64,000 nucleotides of DNA, from NCBI RefSeq assembly GCF_000565285.1, contig NZ_APVL01000001.1:1-64000 (forward strand), given 5' to 3'. Within the stretch, counting starts at the first letter, position 1. Every line of letters begins with the position of its first letter. Positions 49,469-58,345 of this stretch are shown in pieces. The position numbers and the translations under genes are program-made. This stretch comes from Cytobacillus firmus DS1. GTDB lineage: Bacteria; Bacillota; Bacilli; Bacillales; Cytobacillaceae. Under the pieces are notes generated by a model. The model saw only the letters and a program-made list of their open reading frames with translations. It was not told the origin of the DNA and did not search any database.

Positions 49469-51019
49469 ATTATAAACCGCGGTAACCACTCTATTTCTTC
49501 CCTCTTGTTTGGCCTTGTATAACGCCTGGTCTGTTTTGTTCATTAACTCTGAAAAGCTATCTGCTGCGGCGGGAAAGCTGCTAATTCCCATGGAAACAGT
49601 GATTGGTTTTCCGGTGGGACTTAAGGTGCATTCAGTGGTTTTCCTTATCCGTTCTGCAACAGATTTTGTGATATGAATATCGGTTTCTGGAAGGATGATT
49701 AGAAATTCTTCGCCACCTATGCGGAAGCACAGATCACTTGCTCTCGTTTCCCTCTTAACTAATTCAGACAGAAACTTTAATACTTCATCTCCCGTTTGAT
49801 GGCCAAACTGGTCGTTTACTGCTTTAAAATGGTCAATATCAAATAAAATGATGGAGTACATATTATAATCATTGATCTTTCTTTCTAAAAAGCGGCGGTT
49901 GTAGAAGCCGGTAAGCGGATCCAGATTCGACTCACTTTCTGCATTCGTCAGTTTGGTCTGATAAAAATCCACAGCTATTAAAATAGCACGCTTTAATTCT
50001 TTTAACTCAAAATACCAGTTGGGAATTTGCGGCGCAGGACGAGATGGTTCTGTAGTCATCTGATTTGCGTAAAAAGCTAAATTTCTGATTGGATTTACAA
50101 TTTTTTTCAGCATGATCAGGGAGAGGGCGAATACAAACAGCATAAAGAGAATGGCAATCAAGCTTACTTGCCTGGCCATTTCAAAGGTTGGCTCCATCAC
50201 AGATTCTTTAGGAGTCTGGGATACAATTCCCCATTTGCTTGTTGAGGTAACTGATGCATATCCGGCAAGCATGGATATGCCTTTCGTATTCGTGACTTCC
50301 AGATTTCCGTTTCTTCCTTCTAAAACGTGCTGAACCACTTTGTTTTCTTTCACATTATCGTTAATTCTACTTTTGTCCGGATGATAAATAATATTACCTT
50401 CAGAATCAACCACATATACATAAGAGTTATTTTTATGTTTTGGATGCTGCCCCAGAACCTGGATGAGGCTGTTATCCTCATGTAAATAGATTGTTCCGGC
50501 AAGAAATCCCTTATACGATCCGCTTTCATCAAAAACAGGGACAGAAATAAGCATAATTAATTTTCCGGTCACACCTACATAAGGCTTTGATATTATAGGG
50601 ACTTTCTTTTCCAGAGAACTTTTTACACCAACACTAGTTAATTTTGTTCCATTTAAGTCCATATCAGGAGCAGATGCGACAACGCGGCCTGTTTTATCCG
50701 CAAAAAATGTAGAATTGAAATAGGTAGTCGACTGCAGTATAAAATCTAATTCTTTGTGGATTTTCCTGGAATCGTTCGTCAAAAGCTCTTCATTTCGTGC
50801 TTCCATCGTCAGATTCTTAATCATATTGTCAAAAAGAGAGTCTGTAACAGCAGCGAGTTTCTGAGCATAATATTGATTTTCTATTAAATAATTTTTCTCC
50901 AGGTTGTTCTTGCTGACCACTACACTTGAAATGACACTTCCTGTATAGGTGCCAAGCATAGCGAAAGTCAGTAAGCCTAAAATAAGCCAATGGATGCTTA
51001 ATCTGATAGTTTTTTTCAT
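49451..51019 (-). CDS. Diguanylate cyclase with extracellular dCache sensor
   Basis: A 522-residue protein with a first membrane helix (about 8-32), an outer double-Cache domain (40-280), a second helix (285-308), then a GGDEF domain (360-515). The active loop is RIGGEEFLIILP (GGEEF), with FDIDHFKAVNDQFGH for GTP and metal. The inhibitory RxxD site is present as RASD, five residues before GGEEF, so product feedback is expected. It makes cyclic di-GMP in answer to an unknown outside ligand. Confidence 0.93.
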   Translation of the reverse strand: MKKTIRLSIHWLILGLLTFAMLGTYTGSVISSVVVSKNNLEKNYLIENQYYAQKLAAVTDSLFDNMIKNLTMEARNEELLTNDSRKIHKELDFILQSTTYFNSTFFADKTGRVVASAPDMDLNGTKLTSVGVKSSLEKKVPIISKPYVGVTGKLIMLISVPVFDESGSYKGFLAGTIYLHEDNSLIQVLGQHPKHKNNSYVYVVDSEGNIIYHPDKSRINDNVKENKVVQHVLEGRNGNLEVTNTKGISMLAGYASVTSTSKWGIVSQTPKESVMEPTFEMARQVSLIAILFMLFVFALSLIMLKKIVNPIRNLAFYANQMTTEPSRPAPQIPNWYFELKELKRAILIAVDFYQTKLTNAESESNLDPLTGFYNRRFLERKINDYNMYSIILFDIDHFKAVNDQFGHQTGDEVLKFLSELVKRETRASDLCFRIGGEEFLIILPETDIHITKSVAERIRKTTECTLSPTGKPITVSMGISSFPAAADSFSELMNKTDQALYKAKQEGRNRVVTAVYNKEGRL

Positions 51020-51227
51020 ATCTCTTCACCTATAAAAAAGTGTTATTTATAGTTCAAATAACCTACTAAAATATACCATACGCTTTGTATGACTCACAAC
51101 AAGAAATAAGAAATTCGCGGGTGTAAGAAGGGATTTCCAGTTCTGCGAAGAAATGAAAATAATGGAATGAAAATTGAAGCTAAGAGGACTCTGGCTGATT
51201 CTTAATCTACTGTGAGGAGTGCCGTTC

Positions 51228-51350
51228 ATGATTGGTAAGGATAATAAAGAGAATAAAAAATCGATTTGGGCCATTGGGGGTTTACTTTTTGGTGCAGGTG
51301 TTGGTGCCATATTGGGAATCATAGCTTACAATCAGCAGTGGCTGGGGTGA
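51228..51350 (+). CDS. Very small glycine-zipper membrane protein
   Basis: A 40-residue product from ATG 51228, 8 nt after GAGGAG. It has a charged N-terminus (KDNKENKKS), one helix with GxxxG-type spacing (GGLLFGAGVGAILG), and a polar tail ending NQQWLG. It is built like the 34-residue protein at 15491. A terminator follows directly, so it is a one-gene unit. Confidence 0.55.
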   Translation: MIGKDNKENKKSIWAIGGLLFGAGVGAILGIIAYNQQWLG

Positions 51351-51351
51351 C

Positions 51352-51376
51352 TCCCGCATCTGAAAAGTGCGGGAAC
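51352..51376 (+). terminator. Hairpin after the 40-residue protein gene
   Basis: TCCCGCA (51352-51358) and TGCGGGA (51368-51374). The T-run comes late (AATTTTT near 51385). Confidence 0.65.
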
Positions 51377-51432
51377 CATTCTTAATTTTTCTCATAATAT
51401 TAGAAAGAACTATCTGATCAATGGGGGATTCC

Positions 51433-51633
51433 ATGTCAAAGTATATTAGTATTTTCTTCTTATTCACAATGGTAAGCGTCTTACTCTTTTTTATCTTTGG
51501 TTCAGTATTTATGGGCGGAGGGAATCCGGCAGAAGAAGCGGTATATACATTCGGAACAATCATTGTCCTGTTTCTGTCTGTTGTTATTTCGCAGATATGT
51601 TATTTAATTGATTTGATTAAGAAGGACCGGTAA
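51433..51633 (+). CDS. Two-TM small membrane protein
   Basis: A 66-residue protein from ATG 51433 after GGGGGAT. Hydrophobic segments at about 5-25 and 38-59, with a short acidic loop, and a basic end (DLIKKDR). Not recognised. Confidence 0.6.
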   Translation: MSKYISIFFLFTMVSVLLFFIFGSVFMGGGNPAEEAVYTFGTIIVLFLSVVISQICYLIDLIKKDR

Positions 51634-51658
51634 TTCACTCGATACATCGGTTAAGCTA

Positions 51659-52072
51659 CTATATTTTCTTTAAGCCCTGCCCTTCAAGAATATCTCGAAT
51701 ACCTTCTTCACAAACGCCATATGAGCGCCAGGAACAAGTTTCACAAACAGTCTGTATATCCGAGGGAAGAGCATACTTCTGGATGTTTGACTCAATGTCC
51801 TGCCAATACAGAATTTGTCCGATATTAAGCCCTAATTTCTCTAGAATAACAGCATCTCTTTCATAAATATCGTCGTGTTCACAGTGATATTCACCTGAGT
51901 TGGGATACTTTGCACACAGGTAATCCGGCCCTTTAACAAGCTGTATCCATGTCCTGGGGTTGTCTCTCAAGGTTTGATGAATACGTGTCATATTTTCCAC
52001 GTATTCCTGGGAGTAGCCCATTCCCCGATAGCCCAGAAGGCAAAAGAGATGATGGCCACGCAGCTTATACAT
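51659..52072 (-). CDS. DUF1284 domain protein
   Basis: A 137-residue cysteine-containing protein. The family pattern is clear: LRGHHLFCLLGYRGMGYS, then EYVENM, KGPDYLCAKYP, RDAVILEKLGLNIG and CETCSWRSYGVCEEG. The Cys/His positions suggest a metal or iron-sulfur site (predicted in DUF1284). GGGGGGAT sets the start at the ATG at 52072 rather than the longer form. Function unknown. Confidence 0.88.
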   Translation of the reverse strand: MYKLRGHHLFCLLGYRGMGYSQEYVENMTRIHQTLRDNPRTWIQLVKGPDYLCAKYPNSGEYHCEHDDIYERDAVILEKLGLNIGQILYWQDIESNIQKYALPSDIQTVCETCSWRSYGVCEEGIRDILEGQGLKKI

Positions 52073-52259
52073 AAAATCCCCCCATTGTTCCAATTATTGT
52101 TAACTTATCAGAATAATAGGTTAACATATTTTTATGCTATCATATCATATATTTTTGTCCTTTATGAACAATGATTGAAAAGTTGAGAAAGGGGAATATG
52201 TAATACGGGGAATATGTAATAGAATCGAATGTTAACTTTATAAATAAGCACATTGATTG

Positions 52260-52288
52260 TTGACGCACGTCATTTCCATTTTTATAAT
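52260..52288 (+). promoter_or_regulatory. Promoter of TetR gene with palindrome
   Basis: TTGACG (52260-52265), 17 nt, TATAAT (52283-52288): a near-consensus promoter. TGACG-CA-CGTCA (52261-52272) is a palindrome over the -35 box. It differs from the operator before the RND gene, so a second regulator may act here. Confidence 0.65.
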
Positions 52289-52332
52289 TTTATCAAGTGA
52301 TAGGTTTTTGCTTATTGAAAGGGATTTTGTTT

Positions 52333-52935
52333 ATGGTTCTAAATGCAAACTATACGCATAAAAAAATTATTAAAGCAGCACATAAGCTTTTTATGGATTT
52401 AGGCTATCGGGCGGTTTCCACGAGAAGAATTGCAGAAGCATGCGGAATTACACAGCCCACCCTTTATCATCATTTTTCCAATAAAAAGGCCATTTATATG
52501 GAAGTGCTGAGAACTGAACTGGTTGATATGCAGAATGCTTTAAGCAGGATTATTAAGCGCTTTGAAGATGATATTGAAGAATGTTTATTTCAGGTCACCT
52601 ATTATATTTTAATTAATAAGCCTCCTTCAATGGGCCAGATGTTTCATGATATTCAAAAAGAATTAGATCAGGAGCACCAGGGGATTGTCCGGAAATGGTG
52701 GATGGAGTCCTATCAGGATCCGATTGCCTCGATTTTTGAAAAAGGGATTAACGATCAAAAGCTGCGGAATCCCTCAGAAATAGGGTCCGATCCGGTTTCA
52801 TCGGCATACCTGCTTTTAAGCCTGATTTCATCAAGAAATACTGATTACAAGCTAAAAGAAAGCCTGGCGAAAGAACAAGCCAGATTTTATGTCAAAGTGA
52901 TTCTTTATGGATTATCGCAGTCTAACGGGCAGTAA
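52333..52935 (+). CDS. TetR/AcrR family regulator of the RND exporter
   Basis: A 200-residue regulator. The N-terminal HTH (about 5-55) reads IIKAAHKLFMDLGYRAVSTR, then ITQPTLYHHFSNKKAIY. The C-terminal ligand domain is all-helical. ATG 52333 follows AAAGGGAT by about 8 nt. The last residues LSQSNGQ and the stop are encoded by the dispersed repeat beginning at 52912, so the native C-terminus was replaced. It precedes the RND gene, whose promoter carries a TetR-like palindrome. Confidence 0.88.
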   Translation: MVLNANYTHKKIIKAAHKLFMDLGYRAVSTRRIAEACGITQPTLYHHFSNKKAIYMEVLRTELVDMQNALSRIIKRFEDDIEECLFQVTYYILINKPPSMGQMFHDIQKELDQEHQGIVRKWWMESYQDPIASIFEKGINDQKLRNPSEIGSDPVSSAYLLLSLISSRNTDYKLKESLAKEQARFYVKVILYGLSQSNGQ

Positions 52936-53185
52936 GATACCCATTTCAAGACGCAGAAAAATCAAGAAGGATAAGCAGGGTCAAACTGCCCCTAAAGGCC
53001 TGAAATAAGGATAAAGACTAAGAACGCCACGTCCTCCCAAAAGCTCCGCTTTTGGTGGTGCGATGTATCGCTGCGGAAGCTTTCCTTGTCCTGTGGCAAC
53101 GTCTTTGTGACCCACTTCCTGTGGGCCTCAACTAACAATCGGTGGGGGATAAAGGAACCCCCCACTGATTGAAGTTTCACTTTAT
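52912..53185. repeat. Structured dispersed repeat, copy 2 (long form)
   Basis: Both ends match the copy at 36330-36486 (TTATCGCAGTCTAACGGGCA at the left, TGAAGTTTCACTTTAT at the right). About 120 bp are added in the middle, between AAAGGCC and TCAACTAAC, with their own hairpins (CCAAAAGC/GCTTTTGG and CCCAC/GTGGG). The terminal hairpin is kept with a G-T pair in place of A-T, so structure is conserved. The left end lies inside the TetR coding region. Confidence 0.85.
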
Positions 53186-53252
53186 CGGCGGAAGGGAATA
53201 ACGATTCTGAACTTTAACAATGAGGTGTGTTAAAGTTTTTTTTTGAAAACAG

Positions 53253-53289
53253 TCTATCGATTGATAGATATGTATAGTTTTCGTATAAT
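53253..53289 (+). promoter_or_regulatory. RND promoter with TetR-type operator
   Basis: The palindrome TCTATC-GATT-GATAGA (53253-53268) overlaps the -35 TTGATA (53261-53266); after 17 nt comes -10 TATAAT (53284-53289). Binding there would block transcription. The upstream TetR protein is the natural candidate. Confidence 0.72.
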
Positions 53290-53323
53290 AATTTTATAAT
53301 TTAAGTATAAAGGAGATTAAAAG

Positions 53324-56300
53324 ATGAATTTTTTAACAAAGTTCAGTTTAAAGAATGCCGTTGCGGTCTTTATTATTTCTTTTTTATTAATCACTGGCGG
53401 TATTTACTCTTTTTCAAAATTAAAAGTGGATCAATTTCCTGATATTGAATTCCCGCAGATATCCATTGAAGCGGTATATCCTGGTGCATCTCCATCTGAT
53501 GTGGATAAACAGGTAGTTTCGAAGCTTGAAGATCAGCTGGATTCCATTGAAGGTGTAAAAAAGATGACCAGTTCTGCTTATGACAGCATTGGGATCATTA
53601 ACCTGGAATTTCCGTTTGATACAGATCTCGATAAAGTGGAACAGCAGGTGAATTCGGTAATTGATGAAGCCGGACTGCCTGAAGAGGCTGAAGTGAAATT
53701 AAACAGGCTCTCTTTTGGATCTTTTCCAATTTATAATATTTCCTTTTTCAGCAAGGACGGGGAAAGCATAGAAGGTGTCATGAAGGATGAAGTGATTCCT
53801 GAATTAAATAAAATCGAAGGAATCAACAGCGTATCTGTTGCAGGCTTAACCGATAATCTTGTCCAAATTACGATCGATAAAGAAAAAGCATCTCAAGCAG
53901 GATTATCACTCAGCAGCATTAAAGAGCAGATCAATGAAAAATATCTCTCATTCCCGGCAGGGGAATTAACGGAAAGGGAAGAGCAAATCCCAATTCGTGT
54001 CGAAGAAAACCTTGATTCTATTTCAAATCTGGAAAATCTGCAGCTTCAGCCTGCTTTTGGCGGTGCTCCAGCTGAAGGTGCCGGTGGCGGAGGAGAGCAG
54101 GGCAACCAGCAATCTGCCGGTATTCAATTAAAGGATATTGCAGACATTGAGCCAATAACAGATAAAAGTGAATTAGCCCGTTATAATCTGAAAGATTCTT
54201 TATCCATGGCAATCACAAAAAAACAGGAAGCCAACACCGTTGAAGTGGCAGACAAGGTAACGAGTGTACTTGAAAAATACGATGAGCAGCTTGACTACGA
54301 GATTGGCATCGACTCTGCCAAGGATATTGAAAAGTCTGTCAGCACTTTAGTCAAAGAAGGTCTTTTGGGGGCACTATTTGCGTCTATTGCCGTTCTGGTT
54401 TTCCTGCGCAATGCCAGAGCGACCATTATCGCAGTCGTTTCCATTCCTTTGTCCATTCTGATTGCAGCGATTTTTCTAAACCAAATGGACATCTCATTGA
54501 ATATCATGACACTGGGCGGCATGGCTGTGGCTGTAGGGCGTGTGGTGGATGACAGTATCGTTGTCATCGAAAATATTTTCAGGCGGGTCCGCAAATCCAA
54601 TGAGGGAATGTCCGATAAAATTATTCTGGAATCCACCAAAGAAATATTAAAGGCGATCACCTCATCAACATTAACGACTGTTGTGGTATTCCTTCCGATC
54701 GGCTTTGTTGGCGGGATTACAGGGAAATTCTTTTTGCCTTTTGCTTTAACGATTGTGTTTTCCCTTTTAGCATCGCTGCTGGTTTCCATCACGATAGTGC
54801 CGATCCTGGCAAAATTTTCGTTCAAGAAAGTGCCGGCTGAAGAAAAAGAGGGAGCTCTTCAGAGGTTTTATGGCCGTTTAATTGAAAAATCTCTCAATCA
54901 CAAGTTAGTTATCTTATTTATTTCGCTCGTATTGCTTGTTGGTTCATTAGCGGTTGTGCCTTCTTTAGGATTTACGTTTATTCCTAATGAACAGTCCAAA
55001 ACGCTGACAGCATCGATTGAATTGCCATCATCCGCTTCCCTGGAAAAAACAAATACCATCTCACTGAAGGTGGAAGAGATGCTGGATGAGCAGAAAGAAG
55101 CGGCAGATGTCACAGCTGCTATAGGAGCCCGGGATTTTGCCACAGGACTGCGGCTTGAAAACAAAGCAAGCTATTTTGTTAACTTAAAAGATAATGTAAA
55201 TGTGGAGAAAACGATTAAATCAATTGAAAGTAAAATAGAAGATATCTCAGAAGAGGAAAACGCTGATTTAAAGATTAGTGTTCAGGAGCTGGAAACAGGC
55301 GGGCCTCCTTCAAATAATAACGTGGATATCGACTTATTTTCCAATGATTTAGAGGCGCTGCAGCAGGCTTCCAAGCAAGTGGAAGAGTATATGCAGGAAA
55401 ATAATGATCTGAAATATATCACCAACAATTTCAGCGAAAAGCAAAAGCAGTTTTTAGTGGAAATAGATTCTGAGAAAGCTAGTGAATATGGTTTGTCAGG
55501 ATTCCAGATACTTGGAACTGTCAGCGATCAGACGAAACCCGTGAATGTCGGGACGCTGCTGCTGGATGATAAGGAGCAGGAAGTTCAGCTGTCCTTTGAT
55601 AAAGAACTCGGGTCAAAAGATGAATTGGAAGAGGTTACCCTATTTTCTCAAAGAGGACCAGTCCCTCTTTCAGAGGTGGCTGAGGTAAAGGAAATCGATA
55701 CCTTCACATCGATTCAGAAGCTGGACAGCAAGGTTTATGCCCGTGTTTCAGGCCAGGTAAAAGGAAATGATGTGCAGGCAGTATCATCAGAGGTAAAGGC
55801 GGGAGTGGAAAAGCTTGATCTGCCGGATGGAGTATCCTTAACGAGCGGCGGAGGCAACGATGAAACAGTGGAGATTTTCCAATCACTGGGGATTTCCATT
55901 CTTGTGGCAATCGGGCTTGTGTATTTAACCATGCTGATTACCTTTGGTAAAGCCCGTATTCCATTTATTATCCTTTCATCCCTTATCTTTGTTCCAATTG
56001 GTTCGCTTGTATCACTTTACATTATTAATGAGCCCCTTTCTGTAAGTGTGATGATTGGCTTCCTGATGCTGATTGGAATTGTCACAACGAATGCGATTGT
56101 GCTTGTCGACCGGATCGGGCAGAACAGAACGAAAGGTTTGCCTATTAGAGAGTCGTTAATTGAAGCAGGGAAAACAAGGTTACGACCAATTTTAATGACA
56201 GCATTTGCGACAATTGCCGCATTAATCCCGCTTGCATTGACCACCTCATCAGGAACACTTATTTCTAAGGGCCTTGCGGTAACGGTCATTGGCGGTTTAA

Positions 56301-56398
56301 CATCATCCACACTGCTGACATTAATTATTGTTCCTGTTGTGTATGAATTATTTTTCCTGAAGACGTCAAAGATAGAGAGAAGAGCTGACGGGAAATAG
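53324..56398 (+). CDS. RND family efflux transporter, SwrC/AcrB-like
   Basis: A 1024-residue exporter with twelve membrane helices and two large outer domains. Conserved features: FPQISIEAVYPGASPSDVDK, the proton-relay segment VAVGRVVDDSIVVIENIFRR in helix 4, and FVPIGSLVSLYI and IGIVTTNAIVLVDRIGQNR in the second half. A Gly/Ala/Gln-rich insert (about 242-265) lies in the first outer domain. B. subtilis SwrC of this family exports surfactin and other amphiphiles. There is no adaptor gene, as usual for Gram-positives. Start behind AAGGAGAT. Confidence 0.93.
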   Translation: MNFLTKFSLKNAVAVFIISFLLITGGIYSFSKLKVDQFPDIEFPQISIEAVYPGASPSDVDKQVVSKLEDQLDSIEGVKKMTSSAYDSIGIINLEFPFDTDLDKVEQQVNSVIDEAGLPEEAEVKLNRLSFGSFPIYNISFFSKDGESIEGVMKDEVIPELNKIEGINSVSVAGLTDNLVQITIDKEKASQAGLSLSSIKEQINEKYLSFPAGELTEREEQIPIRVEENLDSISNLENLQLQPAFGGAPAEGAGGGGEQGNQQSAGIQLKDIADIEPITDKSELARYNLKDSLSMAITKKQEANTVEVADKVTSVLEKYDEQLDYEIGIDSAKDIEKSVSTLVKEGLLGALFASIAVLVFLRNARATIIAVVSIPLSILIAAIFLNQMDISLNIMTLGGMAVAVGRVVDDSIVVIENIFRRVRKSNEGMSDKIILESTKEILKAITSSTLTTVVVFLPIGFVGGITGKFFLPFALTIVFSLLASLLVSITIVPILAKFSFKKVPAEEKEGALQRFYGRLIEKSLNHKLVILFISLVLLVGSLAVVPSLGFTFIPNEQSKTLTASIELPSSASLEKTNTISLKVEEMLDEQKEAADVTAAIGARDFATGLRLENKASYFVNLKDNVNVEKTIKSIESKIEDISEEENADLKISVQELETGGPPSNNNVDIDLFSNDLEALQQASKQVEEYMQENNDLKYITNNFSEKQKQFLVEIDSEKASEYGLSGFQILGTVSDQTKPVNVGTLLLDDKEQEVQLSFDKELGSKDELEEVTLFSQRGPVPLSEVAEVKEIDTFTSIQKLDSKVYARVSGQVKGNDVQAVSSEVKAGVEKLDLPDGVSLTSGGGNDETVEIFQSLGISILVAIGLVYLTMLITFGKARIPFIILSSLIFVPIGSLVSLYIINEPLSVSVMIGFLMLIGIVTTNAIVLVDRIGQNRTKGLPIRESLIEAGKTRLRPILMTAFATIAALIPLALTTSSGTLISKGLAVTVIGGLTSSTLLTLIIVPVVYELFFLKTSKIERRADGK

Positions 56399-56418
56399 GA
56401 TGGAGGGAACACTCCATC
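56399..56418 (+). terminator. Weak terminator of RND gene
   Basis: GATGGAG (56399-56405) and CTCCATC (56412-56418), with only a late T-rich stretch. Confidence 0.55.
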
Positions 56419-56499
56419 AGGAATTTATTTCTGCCTGTATTGAATTACTCATCACAAGTTGGTATATTATCATATATATGTAATCAATGATGTGATCAA

Positions 56500-56717
56500 G
56501 TAAATAAGGATTGTGAAACAGAAAATATAGCCTGGGCTGAGAGCTATATCACCCCTCCTTATTGAAACCTGCCACGGAGATGTTAGGAAAAAGCTAACCG
56601 GGTCGTTTCGTTATTAACGATTAGAGGGCTTTAGATTTTGTAAAAGCCGAACTAAGGTGGTACCGCGTCTATTAGCATAAAGACGTCCTTTTCAAGGACT
56701 CTTTATGCTTTTTTTAT
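56500..56717 (+). promoter_or_regulatory. T-box leader of proS
   Basis: The T-box core AAGGTGGTACCGCG is at 56654-56667. It is followed by the terminator AGCATAAAG (56674-56682) ... CTTTATGCT (56701-56709) with an inner GTCCTT/AAGGAC stem and a T-run. Upstream, the stem I region includes GAGAGC, and a CCT (56568-56570) that can serve as the proline specifier, which is inference. Uncharged tRNA-Pro should relieve termination. Confidence 0.9.
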
Positions 56718-56748
56718 TCTTAAAAAGTATTTTCAGGAGGAAAAGAAG

Positions 56749-58185
56749 ATGTCTCAAAACACAAACAACTTTTCAAAATGGTATCTGGATACGATACAAA
56801 AAGCAGATTTATTTGATTACACCCCTGTTCGCGGGTGTATTGCCTTTAAGCCTGATGGCTATGAAATTTGGGAGCATATTCAGGCAGAGATGGATAAGCG
56901 TTTTAAGGAAACGGGCCACCGCAATGCCTATTTTCCGATGCTGATTCCGGAGAATTTTTTTCAAAAGGAAAAGGATCACATTGAAGGATTTTCGCCGGAG
57001 CTTCCGTGGATCACCGAAGCGGCAGGAGAGAAGCTTGAGGAGCGTCTGGCACTGCGCCCAACTTCTGAAACGATGATTGGACATTTGTATTCCGATTGGA
57101 TTAAAAGCTACCGGGATCTGCCGGTCTTAATCAATCAATGGGCGAATGTGTTCCGCTGGGAGAAGAAAACACTTCCTTTCATCCGCACATCAGAATTTTT
57201 ATGGCAGGAAGGCCATACGGCTCATGTGGACGAAGAAGAAGCGCGCCAGGAAACGATGCAGATGCTCGAGATTTATAAAGAAGTGGTAGAAGGCTTGCTT
57301 GCCATTCCTGTGTATGATGGGCAAAAAACACCATCCGAGCGCTTTGCAGGTGCGGTTGATACGTTCTCCATTGAAGCGATGATGAAGGATGGAAAAGCGG
57401 TACAGGCAGGTACTTCCCATTACTTGGGCACGAAGTTTGCGGAAGCCTTTGATATCAAATATTTGAACAAAGAAAATAAACATACTTTTGTCCATACAAC
57501 ATCATGGGGTACATCCACACGGTTAATCGGCTCTGTCATCATGGTTCATGGTGATGAACAAGGCCTTGTGCTCCCTCCAAGAGTAGCACCGACTCAAGTC
57601 GTGCTGATTCCAGTCGGACCATGGAAAAAGAACCCTGCGATTATGGAGAAATTAGATGAAGTGTTTGCTGCATTAAAGGCAGAAGGAATCCGCGTACGCC
57701 TTGATGATTCCGATCAATCACCAGGCTATAAATTTAATGAGTGGGAGCTAAAAGGCGTACCTGTCCGCATAGAGCTTGGCCCTCGTGATTTAGACCAAAA
57801 TCAATGCTTAATGAAGGCGCGTGATCTTGGGGATAAAGTGGCCGTACCGCTTGATTCGATTATTGAAAGCATCAAAAAAGAGCTTGAAACGATGCAGACT
57901 CGTTTATTAGAAAAAGCTAAAGCATTCCGTGAGGAGCATTCGCACACACATATCGATACAATCGAGCAATTAGAACAGCACATTGCACAATCTGAACAAA
58001 ATGATGCCATCCCAGGCTGGATCTTAGCCGGATGGTGCGGTGATGACGCCTGTGAAGAAAGTGTAAAAGAAAAAACGAAATTCACCACACGGAACATTCC
58101 GTTCAACCCGCCCGCAACGAAAGATACTTGCATTCATTGTGGAAAAGAAGCGAAGCATACGGTTTGGTTTGCCCGGGCTTACTAA
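56749..58185 (+). CDS. proS: Prolyl-tRNA synthetase, archaeal/eukaryotic-like short type
   Basis: A 478-residue class II synthetase. Motif 2 lies near FRWEKKTLPFIRTSEFLWQEGH and motif 3 near TSTRLIGSVIMVHGDEQGL (each cut at its turn). The C-terminal zinc-like domain has CGDDACEES and CIHCGKEAKHTVWFARAY. It lacks the large editing insert of the 560-residue bacterial type. Bacilli with this form usually also carry the bacterial enzyme; here it is the T-box controlled copy. It charges tRNA-Pro in the cytoplasm. Confidence 0.95.
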   Translation: MSQNTNNFSKWYLDTIQKADLFDYTPVRGCIAFKPDGYEIWEHIQAEMDKRFKETGHRNAYFPMLIPENFFQKEKDHIEGFSPELPWITEAAGEKLEERLALRPTSETMIGHLYSDWIKSYRDLPVLINQWANVFRWEKKTLPFIRTSEFLWQEGHTAHVDEEEARQETMQMLEIYKEVVEGLLAIPVYDGQKTPSERFAGAVDTFSIEAMMKDGKAVQAGTSHYLGTKFAEAFDIKYLNKENKHTFVHTTSWGTSTRLIGSVIMVHGDEQGLVLPPRVAPTQVVLIPVGPWKKNPAIMEKLDEVFAALKAEGIRVRLDDSDQSPGYKFNEWELKGVPVRIELGPRDLDQNQCLMKARDLGDKVAVPLDSIIESIKKELETMQTRLLEKAKAFREEHSHTHIDTIEQLEQHIAQSEQNDAIPGWILAGWCGDDACEESVKEKTKFTTRNIPFNPPATKDTCIHCGKEAKHTVWFARAY

Positions 58186-58213
58186 ACTGGGAATGTGAAA
58201 TATTGCGTGATCT

Positions 58214-58243
58214 TAGGCCGCCTCACTTAGGCGGCCTATTTCT
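58214..58243 (+). terminator. Terminator of proS
   Basis: TAGGCCGCCT (58214-58223) and AGGCGGCCTA (58229-58238), then TTTCTT. Confidence 0.88.
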
Positions 58244-58345
58244 TATGGTTTTAAAATTGGAAGGATAGGGGAGTTTTTTTGGAAAATTTCACAATTGCAA
58301 ACATGCGTTTTATAATATCTTTATCAGAACGGGGAGGTAGAATAC

